Shown here: in pieces, positions 42,345 through 51,100 of the stretch
Layout of the letters: each line of letters starts with the position of its first letter
Numbering within the stretch: the first letter of the stretch is position 1
Source of the DNA: Aeromonas sobria
GTDB taxonomy: Bacteria; Pseudomonadota; Gammaproteobacteria; Enterobacterales; Aeromonadaceae
DNA length: 64,000 nucleotides
Reading direction: 5' to 3'
NCBI RefSeq assembly: GCF_000820145.1
Contig: NZ_CDBW01000032.1
Location: 62,001-126,000, forward strand
Translations under genes and position numbers: made by a program
The notes under the pieces: model-generated
The model's database searches: none
The model's input: only the letters and a program-made list of their open reading frames with translations
What the model was told of the DNA's origin: nothing

Positions 42345-45275
42345 TTAGTCTGGCGCCCGACTGCCTAGCAGCTGCTCAAGGGCCTTGACGGTGAGCGGGC
42401 GGCTGGTGAGGTATCCCTGATAATGCTGGCATCCCAGCGCTTTGAGGATGGCCAACTGTGCCTCCTCTTCCACCCCTTCGGCGGTGACGGTAAAGCGGAA
42501 TACCTGAGCCAGGTCGAGGATCGCCTTGACGATGGCGCGGTCCTGTTCGCTGTTAACCAGGGTCTGAATGAAGCTTCTGTCGAGCTTCACCTCATCGGCG
42601 GGCAGATCCCGCAGATAAGCCAGCGACGAGTAGCCAGTGCCGAAGTCATCGATGGAGATGAGGATGCCCAGCTCTTTGAGCTGGCGCATTCTGGCGATGC
42701 TCTCGAGCCGATTCTCTAGCACCACCGATTCGGTCACCTCCAGCAGCAGGCGGGAGGGGGGCACGCCGGTATCGCGCAAAATGTACTCCACCTGCTGCAC
42801 GAAGCCCTGGGTGTGGAACTGGCGGGCACTGACGTTGACCGACAGATGGGGGATCTGCAGGCCACGGTTAAGCCAGAAGCTGTATTGGGCGCAGGCGGTT
42901 TTCATCACCCAGTAGCCGATCTCGAGGATCAGGCTGGTCTCCTCGGCGATGGGGATGAACTCGGCGGGCGGCACCATGGTGCCATCGCTACGCTGCCAGC
43001 GCAGCAGTGCCTCGATGCCCGACAGCGAGCCATTGTCGACCCGGTATTGCGGCTGGTAGTGCAATTGCAGCTCGTGATGACGCAGGGCATCGCGTAGCTC
43101 ATTGGTGAGGGTCAGCCGGTTCTTCTCGTGCTGGGCCATCGCTTCGGTGAAGAATACATAGTTGCCCTGACCGGCTCGCTTGGCCATGTGGGTCGCGGTG
43201 TCGGCCTGTTGCATCAGGATCAGATGATCCGTCTCGTTGCTAGAAAAGAGGCTGATCCCCACCGAGGCGCTGCAGTGCAGCTTGTGATCACCGATGTCGA
43301 ACGGGGTGCGAAACAGCCCCATTAGCTCGCGGGCAAAGTGCTCGGCCAAAATTTTGGCGGTGACTTCCCCCTGCCCAAGCTGGGTAAAGAGCAGGGCAAA
43401 TTCATCCCCTGAAATACGCGCCTGCACCAGATTGTCCTGGGGAAGATCCTGGAAACGCAGCACCACTGCCTGCAGCAGTTGATCGCCACAGGCGTGGCCG
43501 AGGGAGTCGTTGATCGACTTGAAGTTATCGAGATCCACCAGCAGCAGGGCTCCCCACTGACCACTGGGTTCGCTCAGGGTTTGCTGCAAAATCGTGTTGA
43601 GGCTGCGCCGATTACGCAGGCCGCAAAGCTCGTCATAGTAGGCAAGCTGCTCGATGTGCCTGGCCGCCTCTTTCTCTTGAGTGATGTCGTAGAAGCTGCA
43701 GATGAAATGGCTCAGCTCTCCCAGATCATTGTTGACGCCACTGACCATCAACCGGATTGGCAACAGGTGGCCATCCCGGTGCAGGCAACGCTCTTCCCCG
43801 AGCCAGAATGCCTGTTCGGTGACGGTGCGGCTGACATCTGCCCTCAGGTTATCCCCGTAGTAGGTGGGGCGCAGTTTGCGAATGGAGTGACCGATCACCT
43901 CAACGTCACTGAATCCGGTGATCCGGCTGAAGGAGTGGTTAACCTTGAGAACGATGCCGCTGTGATCCATCACCAGCAGACCATCGTGGGTATTGAAGGC
44001 CACTTCCGCCAGCCGCAGGGCGTCATCGGCTGCCAGACGCTGTAGCTCGATAGCGGCTCGCTCGTGCTGGCTGCTCAGCAAGTCGAGCAAGGTGTCAGGA
44101 TCGCTCAGCGGCGTGTCTAGTAGCAGAGTGAGCTGCCCGATAGGAGTACTATCCGGGCCATGTAGTGGAATGCCTATATAAGCGCTGGCATTGAGGGCCA
44201 GTAAGCGGGGTGCTTTGGGGTAGCGCAATGGCAGATCTTCCACATAGATAGCCTTGCCATGCTGGAACAGCTCCATGGCAGGACCGGGATCTAGCTGGAT
44301 GGGTTTGCGGGGGGGTAATGCCTCTTCGTTACAGACGTAACGGGGAATAATCCACAGTTCCTGGCCGCGGGGCTGAAACTCGCCGACCCAGCCAATCCGA
44401 GCACCGCTGGTCGCCATGGCCCAGTGAACCAGGGTTTCGCAATAACGGATCCCGGTCAGGTGATTGAGCTCGGCAGGCAATGCCAGTTCAGGATCTTGCT
44501 GTCTGGGCTGCCAGTTGCCGAGCAACTGGGCACAGTGGCGAACCAGTAACAACATATCGTCACTGAAGGGCGTGGGATCGAGATACTCCAGACTCAGCAC
44601 CCCGAACAGCTTGTCTTGCTCCAGCAGGGCGCCATCGAGGCGCGAGCGCACACCGGAACTGGTCAGATAGAGGTGATTGCTCAGCATCGGCTGATGGGCT
44701 GCTTCCGAGAAGCTCAAGGATTTGCGGGTACGCAGGGCGCGGATATAGCGGCTGTCACCGCGAATGGGGTAGAGCGCCTCGACCCCCAGGGTGAACACCG
44801 GGGTGAGCTGCTCGCAGCCCAGATCGCCATTGGCCTGATAGTGCCAGAGGATGAGCCGATCGGCCCCCAAACTATCTTTAAGGGCCTCGAGCAGGAGCGC
44901 ATACTGCTGCTGGCTCGCCATCTGGCTGAGGCGCGGCAGTTGCAGGGCCAGATCGGCGATGGGCTCCTGGCGAAGGTTCTGCAGACAGATGAGCCAGAAG
45001 CCATCTTGCTCGTGGGCGAGGGCGATGTGCCACCGCTGGTTGGCAAAGCGCACGGTGATCTTGCCGCCATGGCCATTGGCCAGCAGTTGTTCGATGGGCA
45101 GGCGCAGGGCATCGGGAAGCTGGGCAGGCCAGGGGGCGCGCGGCTCGTCGAGCCAGTAGAGCGGGGTTTGCATCACGTCGGTCAGGGCGACCAGCCGTTG
45201 ACTGCGCAGATCCAGACGGAAAAAGAGCGGCGTCTGGAGGGCAGGAGGAAGATGACTGAGTGCGGTAGACGACAT
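42345..45275 (-). CDS. GAF-PAS-GGDEF-EAL cyclic-di-GMP signalling protein
   Basis: A 976-residue soluble protein with no TM segment. Two GAF-like regions (about 130-280 and 310-460), a PAS domain (FNTHDGLLVMDHSGIVLKVN, DVEVIGHSIRKLRP, FYDITQEKEAARHI), then a diguanylate cyclase domain whose active site reads SGDEF at 621-625, and an EAL domain (EALLRW about 755, NVSARQF, LEVTESVV, DDFGTGYSS, KLDRSF, TAEGVE). No RxxD inhibitory site is visible before SGDEF. The phosphodiesterase residues are all kept, so hydrolysis of c-di-GMP is likely; SGDEF is a variant whose cyclase activity cannot be judged. The ATG at 45275 is divergent to the next gene. The reading frame stays open to 46130, but that part is antisense to a real gene. 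Confidence 0.9.
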   Translation of the reverse strand: MSSTALSHLPPALQTPLFFRLDLRSQRLVALTDVMQTPLYWLDEPRAPWPAQLPDALRLPIEQLLANGHGGKITVRFANQRWHIALAHEQDGFWLICLQNLRQEPIADLALQLPRLSQMASQQQYALLLEALKDSLGADRLILWHYQANGDLGCEQLTPVFTLGVEALYPIRGDSRYIRALRTRKSLSFSEAAHQPMLSNHLYLTSSGVRSRLDGALLEQDKLFGVLSLEYLDPTPFSDDMLLLVRHCAQLLGNWQPRQQDPELALPAELNHLTGIRYCETLVHWAMATSGARIGWVGEFQPRGQELWIIPRYVCNEEALPPRKPIQLDPGPAMELFQHGKAIYVEDLPLRYPKAPRLLALNASAYIGIPLHGPDSTPIGQLTLLLDTPLSDPDTLLDLLSSQHERAAIELQRLAADDALRLAEVAFNTHDGLLVMDHSGIVLKVNHSFSRITGFSDVEVIGHSIRKLRPTYYGDNLRADVSRTVTEQAFWLGEERCLHRDGHLLPIRLMVSGVNNDLGELSHFICSFYDITQEKEAARHIEQLAYYDELCGLRNRRSLNTILQQTLSEPSGQWGALLLVDLDNFKSINDSLGHACGDQLLQAVVLRFQDLPQDNLVQARISGDEFALLFTQLGQGEVTAKILAEHFARELMGLFRTPFDIGDHKLHCSASVGISLFSSNETDHLILMQQADTATHMAKRAGQGNYVFFTEAMAQHEKNRLTLTNELRDALRHHELQLHYQPQYRVDNGSLSGIEALLRWQRSDGTMVPPAEFIPIAEETSLILEIGYWVMKTACAQYSFWLNRGLQIPHLSVNVSARQFHTQGFVQQVEYILRDTGVPPSRLLLEVTESVVLENRLESIARMRQLKELGILISIDDFGTGYSSLAYLRDLPADEVKLDRSFIQTLVNSEQDRAIVKAILDLAQVFRFTVTAEGVEEEAQLAILKALGCQHYQGYLTSRPLTVKALEQLLGSRAPD

Positions 45276-45356
45276 GAACAAACAACATCCTGTTAAGCAA
45301 CCGTCGGGGTTGCAAGAATACTGCAAAATGGTGTGAAACAAAATTTCATTGAATTC

Positions 45357-45378
45357 TAAATTAGAAAAGTCTAATTTA
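45357..45378. promoter_or_regulatory. perfect 9-bp inverted repeat in the divergent promoter
   Basis: TAAATTAGA-AAAG-TCTAATTTA. It is the only clear operator-like dyad between the EAL gene and the CoA-disulfide reductase gene (33 nt before the latter's ATG), so it probably controls one or both promoters. The TTAGA/TCTAA arms recall sites of ArsR-family sulfur sensors, but I cannot name the regulator. Confidence 0.6.
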
Positions 45379-45410
45379 TTGCCAATTATCACGTATGAGG
45401 AGTCTTGCAG

Positions 45411-47099
45411 ATGAAACGGATCCTGATTATCGGTGGTGTCGCGGGGGGCGCATCGGCGGCGGCTCGTGCTCGTCGTTTGAGTGAAGAGGCAGAGATCGTG
45501 ATGTTCGAGCGGGGCGAGTTTGTCAGCTTTGCCAACTGCGGTCTGCCCTACCACATCGGGGGTGATATCCCCAATCGGGATGCCTTGCTGCTGCAGACCC
45601 CCCAGAGCTTCAAGCGCCGTTTCAACGTCGATGTGCGGGTGTTCCACGATGTGATTGAGATCGACAAGGCAGGCAAGACATTGCTGGTGCGCAACCTGCA
45701 AACCGGTGACGAGCAGCGCGAGCATTACGATGTGCTGCTGCTGAGCCCAGGGGCGGCACCGATCCGTCCTCCCTTCCCCGGTATCGACAGCCCCCGGGTG
45801 CATACCCTGCGCAATATCCCGGACATGGACCGCATTCTGGCGGCCCTGCACCACGAGCAGCCGCGCCACGTCACCGTGGTGGGCGGCGGCTTTATCGGGC
45901 TGGAGATGATGGAGGCGCTGCACCAGCGCCAGCTGGATGTCACCCTGCTGGAGCTGGCTGATCAGGTGATGGCGCCGGTGGACAAGGAGATGGCCAACAT
46001 GCTCCATGCCCGCATCCGTGAAGAGGGGATCGATCTGCGCCTGCGCACCGGCCTCAGCGCCATCGAGAGTCTGGATCTGCCTGTCGAGAAGACCGCTGCC
46101 GTGCCGACCGCCAACAGCGGTGGCCTGCACCTGACTCTCAATGACGGTTCACATCTTGATACCGGTCTGCTGATCCTCGCCATCGGTGTCAAACCGGAAA
46201 CCCTGCTCGCCGCCAAGGCGGGGCTGGAGCTGGGCCCGCGTGGCGGTATCAAGGTGGATGCCGGCATGCGTACCTCGGATCCCTTCATCTATGCGGTGGG
46301 GGATGCGGTGGAAGAGATTGACTTCGTTACCGGCGAATCTGTGCTGATCCCGCTGGCGGGCCCGGCCAACCGGCAGGGGCGCATCGCTGCCGACAACATG
46401 CTGGGCCGCAGCGAAACCTACAAAAAAACGCAGGGCACCGCCATCTGCAAGCTGTTCGATCTGGCGGTGGCCAGCACCGGTCTCAACGAGAAGCGACTGG
46501 TACAACTGGGTCTGCCGTTCGAGAAGGTCTATGTCCACCCGGGCAGCCACGCTGGTTACTACCCCGGCGCCCATCCGGTCAGCCTCAAGCTGCTGTTTGC
46601 CCCCGATGGCAAGATTTACGGCGCCCAGGCCATCGGCAAGGATGGCATCGACAAGCGCATCGACGTGCTGGCGGTAGCCCAGCGTGCCGGTCTCACTGTG
46701 TTTGACCTGCAGGATCTGGAGCTTACCTATGCGCCGCCGTTTGGCTCGGCCAAGGATGTGATCAACATGGCCGGGTTTGTGGCGAGCAACCACCTGAAGG
46801 GGGATACCCTGCTCTGCCATGTGGCCGAGGTACAGGCTCGTAACCCCCATCAGCTGGTGGTGGATGTGCGCAACGGCCCCGAACTCGACAAGCTGGGCCG
46901 GATTCCGGGGGCGCTGCATATCCCCCTCGACGAGTTGCGTGGTCGCCTTCATGAGTTGCCCAAAGACAAAGAGCTGCTGATCAGCTGTCAGGTCGGGCTG
47001 CGTGGCCATGTCGCCTGTCGCCTGCTGAGTCAGCACGGCTTTAAAGTGAAGAACCTCTCCGGTGGCTTCAAAACCTGGCAGATGGCCACCGCCGAGTAA
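45411..47099 (+). CDS. CoA-disulfide / persulfide reductase with rhodanese domain
   Basis: A 562-residue FAD enzyme. The N-terminal FAD motif is IGGVAGGASAAARARR, and the catalytic cysteine is Cys43 in FANCGLPY, at the same number as in CoA-disulfide reductases. An NADH motif VVGGGFIGLEMMEAL and a C-terminal FAD block FIYAVGDAVE follow, then a dimerisation domain. Residues about 460-562 form a rhodanese domain with active-site Cys526 (LLISCQVGLRGH). This fusion matches NADH-dependent persulfide reductases (Npsr) such as that of Shewanella loihica, acting in sulfur or CoA-persulfide metabolism. GAGGAG lies before the ATG. Its divergent partner is the c-di-GMP gene. Confidence 0.88.
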   Translation: MKRILIIGGVAGGASAAARARRLSEEAEIVMFERGEFVSFANCGLPYHIGGDIPNRDALLLQTPQSFKRRFNVDVRVFHDVIEIDKAGKTLLVRNLQTGDEQREHYDVLLLSPGAAPIRPPFPGIDSPRVHTLRNIPDMDRILAALHHEQPRHVTVVGGGFIGLEMMEALHQRQLDVTLLELADQVMAPVDKEMANMLHARIREEGIDLRLRTGLSAIESLDLPVEKTAAVPTANSGGLHLTLNDGSHLDTGLLILAIGVKPETLLAAKAGLELGPRGGIKVDAGMRTSDPFIYAVGDAVEEIDFVTGESVLIPLAGPANRQGRIAADNMLGRSETYKKTQGTAICKLFDLAVASTGLNEKRLVQLGLPFEKVYVHPGSHAGYYPGAHPVSLKLLFAPDGKIYGAQAIGKDGIDKRIDVLAVAQRAGLTVFDLQDLELTYAPPFGSAKDVINMAGFVASNHLKGDTLLCHVAEVQARNPHQLVVDVRNGPELDKLGRIPGALHIPLDELRGRLHELPKDKELLISCQVGLRGHVACRLLSQHGFKVKNLSGGFKTWQMATAE

Positions 47100-47122
47100 C
47101 CGTTTTATTTCTGTGCCTGTTT

Positions 47123-47160
47123 GCCCCTCTCCCTTGTGCGTGCAAGATGAGGGGCTTTTT
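47123..47160 (+). terminator. intrinsic terminator after the persulfide reductase
   Basis: GCCCCTC and GAGGGGC arms enclosing an inner CTTG-CAAG stem, followed by T5. Confidence 0.82.
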
Positions 47161-47314
47161 GTCTCTGCTATTCGCCCTTCTTGCATTCCCCTGGTTGCTG
47201 CAATATTTCGACACACTTTTTTTCCTGTGCCGGACAAAATTAACGTTTTGTTCAGGGGATGGGTGCTATAACCCCTGCCTCGTTCATGATGAACCGTGTA
47301 GTAGGGAGAGTGAC

Positions 47315-47974
47315 ATGCTGGATATGCTGATGGCCATTTGGCATCAGGATTTTGACGCCCTGGTTCAGATGCAGGCGGTACCCCTGCTGATCAGTTGCCT
47401 GATGCTGGTACTGCTGCTGGAGTCCGCATTCGTCTTTCTGCCTTTGCCGGGCGACAGCCTGGTCTTGCTGGCCGGCGGGTTGGTGGGCATGGGGGTGTTT
47501 GGCCCCGAAGTGACCCTCTGTCTTCTGCCGCTGGCGGCGGGGCTGGGATCCGTGTTGGCGTACTGGCAGGGACGGGCCCTGCAGCGCACCTGTTTTATGG
47601 ATCATATCGAGCGGATGCTGCCCCCCGACAGCTTGCCCAAAGCGACCCGGCTGCTGAAAAAGTACGGTTTTCTGGCGATGTTCTCCTCCCGTTTCATCCC
47701 GTTCGTGCGAGTGCTGACCCCCATGTTGATGGGGATTGGTCGCCTGAGCGTGCTGCGCATGTGCGTGGCCAGCTTTGCCAGTGCCTTTATGTGGGCGCTC
47801 TGTCTCAGCCTAGTGGGCAAGCTGGCGATGAATACCCCCTTCTTCCTCCACCACAGCGAGCTGTTGACCCGGGCGCTTTTGATCACTTCGCTGGTGCTGT
47901 TTCTGGCGGCCGTCATGGCCATCCTGTTTCGCTGGTTCAAAGGCGGGGCAAAAAACCAGACCACCCACGACTAG
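47315..47974 (+). CDS. DedA family membrane protein
   Basis: A 219-residue DedA/SNARE-associated (VTT-domain) protein. Diagnostic are ESAFVFLPLPGDSLVLLAGGLVG near the N-terminus and KKYGFLAMFSSRFIPFVRVLTPMLMG with the conserved F-SRF-P-R. Members are undecaprenyl-phosphate or phospholipid translocases that support envelope homeostasis. AGGGAGAG precedes the ATG; an in-frame extension to 47147 has no support. Confidence 0.9.
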   Translation: MLDMLMAIWHQDFDALVQMQAVPLLISCLMLVLLLESAFVFLPLPGDSLVLLAGGLVGMGVFGPEVTLCLLPLAAGLGSVLAYWQGRALQRTCFMDHIERMLPPDSLPKATRLLKKYGFLAMFSSRFIPFVRVLTPMLMGIGRLSVLRMCVASFASAFMWALCLSLVGKLAMNTPFFLHHSELLTRALLITSLVLFLAAVMAILFRWFKGGAKNQTTHD

Positions 47975-48141
47975 ATGACAACCCTTGCCGCACTAAACAT
48001 GAGTGGGCAAGGGGGTTATCGTGCGGCAGGGGCGCTCAATTGTGCCCATCCGGGTAATGAGCTTTGTGTCGGGTGAGCAGGATGCCTTATCCTGTTTGCT
48101 GCCACGCTGCGTTTGCAGCGCTCCAACTCGGGATGGAACCT

Positions 48142-51100
48142 ATGCGCCTCTTCGACTCTCCCCCTGCTTCTCACAGATCTATTGCTGGAACCGGCGTTTT
48201 GCGTCCCCGCTGGTCGGCCCTGCTGCTCTCCGGGCTGGCTGCTCTGCTGCTGGCCGGTTGCGGCCCTGATAAGCCCGCCACGCATGCCGAAGCCAATTCG
48301 CCGACCACTGCCCAGCAAGAGGCGGGGGCACCGGGTTCTGTGGTGCAGGCCAATGCCCGCCAATATCGCGATGCCCCGGCGCTGGCGCTGGTCTTCTCTG
48401 GTCCCCTGGCACCCAAGGCAAACTGGCAGAGCTGGCTTGGGGTCAGTGAAGGTGGCAAACAGTTGCAGGGGGAGTGGATCCTCGCCGAAGATGGCCGCAC
48501 CCTCTATTTCCCGAACGTCCAGCCCGATAAAAGCTACGAGGTGAGCCTCAAGTCGGGGCTGGGCCCATCCCCCCAGAGTTGGACCCTCAAGACCCGCCCG
48601 CTGGAGGCGGGGGCATCCTTTACCGCCAGCGGCATGGTATTGCCGCTGCGCGATGAGCTGCGCCTGCCCATCAGCGCGGTCAACGTGGACGAGGTCAATA
48701 TCGACTTCTTCAGGGTCGATGCGGAATATCTGCCCCGTTTTTTGGCGGAGTATCGCCCCGGTGCTGGCATGGGCAACTGGGAGCTTGAGCAGATCACCCA
48801 GCGGGCCAAGCGGGTGTTCAGCGGCCGCTACGCCCTGGAGCTCGATGCCAACCGGCGCGAGACCCGCCTTATTAACGTGAAAGAGCCGCAGCTGGCCGAG
48901 GCCGGTGTCTACTTTGCGGTGATGTCCCCCCTTGGCAACTACGACTGGCGCAAGGAGACCACCTATTTCGCGGTGAGCGACATGGGGCTCAGTGCCCGTC
49001 GTTACCGCGATCAGCTGGAGGTGTTCGTGAGCTCCTTGGCCAGCGCCGATCCGCTCAAGGATGTACAGCTCTCCCTACTCGATGAGAAGGGCAACCGGTT
49101 GCAGGTGCAAACCACAGATTTGCAGGGCCATCGTCGCTTCGATCTGGTGCAAGGGGCTCGTCTGCTACTGGCCGAGCAGGGCAATCATCTGGCGGTGCTG
49201 CGCCTCGATGGGGCGGCGCTCGATCTCTCTACTTTCGATCTCGGTACCCAGCCCTGGCAGGCCCAGCAGTTGTATCTGTTCAGTGGGCGCGATCTCTATC
49301 GCCCCGGCGAGCGGCTCGACAGCGAGATCCTGCTCAAGGGCCAAGATGGCCAGCTGCTGCCCGGCATGGCGGTGGAGCTGGAGGTGAAACAGCCGGACGG
49401 CCAGCTGCTCGAACAGAAACGGCTGCTGCCGGACAATCTTGGCGCCGCCCACTACGGCCTGCGCTTGCCGGATGATGCGCCGCTGGGGCGCTGGACCATC
49501 AACCTCAAGACCGCCGCTGGCAGCCGCTTTGAGTGGCCCTTTTTGGTGGAGGATTTTTTGCCGGAGCGCTTGAAACTGCAGCTTGGCAAGGGGCCGGATG
49601 GGGAATTGCTGACCCCGCAACAGGCGCTCACCCTGCCGCTGCAAGGGGACTATCTCTACGGTGCGCCGGCGAGCGCCACCAAGGCGAAGGCGGAGGTGAA
49701 AATCAGCCGCGCCACCATGCCCTTTACCCAGTGGCAGGAGTTCACTCTGGGTGACGTGCTGCTTGCCGAGCAGGCCAAGGATCTCGAGCCCCTAAATCTC
49801 ACCCTCGATGCGCAGGGGCAGGGGACTTTTTCGCTGGCTGATGAGCTCGATGGGGTGCGCGGTCTCGGGCCGCTGGAGGTGGCCTATCGGGTGTCGCTCT
49901 CCGAGCCCGGTGGCCGCGCCGTCAATCGCAGCCGCACCCAGTATGGCTGGCCCGCGGGCAGCCAGTGGCCGGCGCTCAAGGCCGACTTCGTGGTGGAGCG
50001 GGTGGAAGGGGGCAAGCCGCTCCCCTTCCAGATCCTCAACCTCGATGAACAAGGTCAGCCGGTGGCGGGGGCGGTGAAGGTGCGTCTTATCAACGAGTAC
50101 CGCGACTACTACTGGCACTACGCCGATGGGGAGGGGTGGAAGTACGAGTTCAACAGCCAGCCCTATCTGGAGCAGGAGCAGACCCTGCTGCTGGATGGCA
50201 AGGGGCCGACCCCTCTCACGCTGCAACTGGCGGCGGGCTGGTATCGGTTGGAGGTGGAGAACAGTCAGGGCCATCAATCGAGCCTGCGGGTGGAGATCGG
50301 CAGCTACGCCTGGGGCGGCGGTGGCGAGCAGGCGCGGCCCGACAAGATTGCCATCAGCCTCGACAAGCGCGCCTATCTGACGGGCGACAAGGCCAAAGTG
50401 ACTTTGGTAGCCCCGCGCCCCGGCAAGGGGTTGCTGATGGTGGAAGATGGCGACGGCCTGCGCTGGTGGCAGCGCATCGAGCTCAAGGGGGCCGGTGGCG
50501 ATGCCAAGGATGCCCGCGGCGAGTTCGAGATCCCGGTTAGCCCGGAATGGAAGCGCCATGACTTGCATATCTCGGCCCAGATCGCCGCGCCAGACAGCGC
50601 CTCCAAACCGGTCAGTAGCCAGCAGGGGCAGAGCCTGCGCTCGGTCGGGCTGGTGCCGCTCACCCTGGATCGGGAAGCGCACCGTCTGCCGCTCACCCTG
50701 AGCGCGCCTGATAAAGCGGTGCCGCTCACCCGGCTGGAGGTGACCGCCACCTCCACCCCCAACAGTCAGGGGCGGGTGGTGCTGGCGGCGGTGGATCGGG
50801 GCGTGCTCAATATCAGTGACTACCAGCCCCTCGACCCGTTCGAGATCTTCTTTGGTCGCAAGCGCTTCGCACAGGATTTGTTCGACAACTACGGTCAGGT
50901 GATCCCGCCGCAGGATGGCAAGCTGGCCCGCCTCAACTACGGCGGCGATCGGGCCCCGCTGAAAAAGGGTGGTGCGCTGGAGAGCCGGGTCGAGATCGCC
51001 GCGCTCTGGAGTGGCGAGGTGAGTTTTGACGAGCAAGGCAAGGCGGTGATCCCGCTCGATCTGCCCAACTTCAATGGCGAGCTGGCACTGATGGCATTGG

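Noticed and set aside
45276..46130. The 285-codon minus-strand extension of the GGDEF/EAL gene
   Set aside because: It lies antisense to the persulfide reductase N-terminus, has no domain, and the gene has a good start at 45275.
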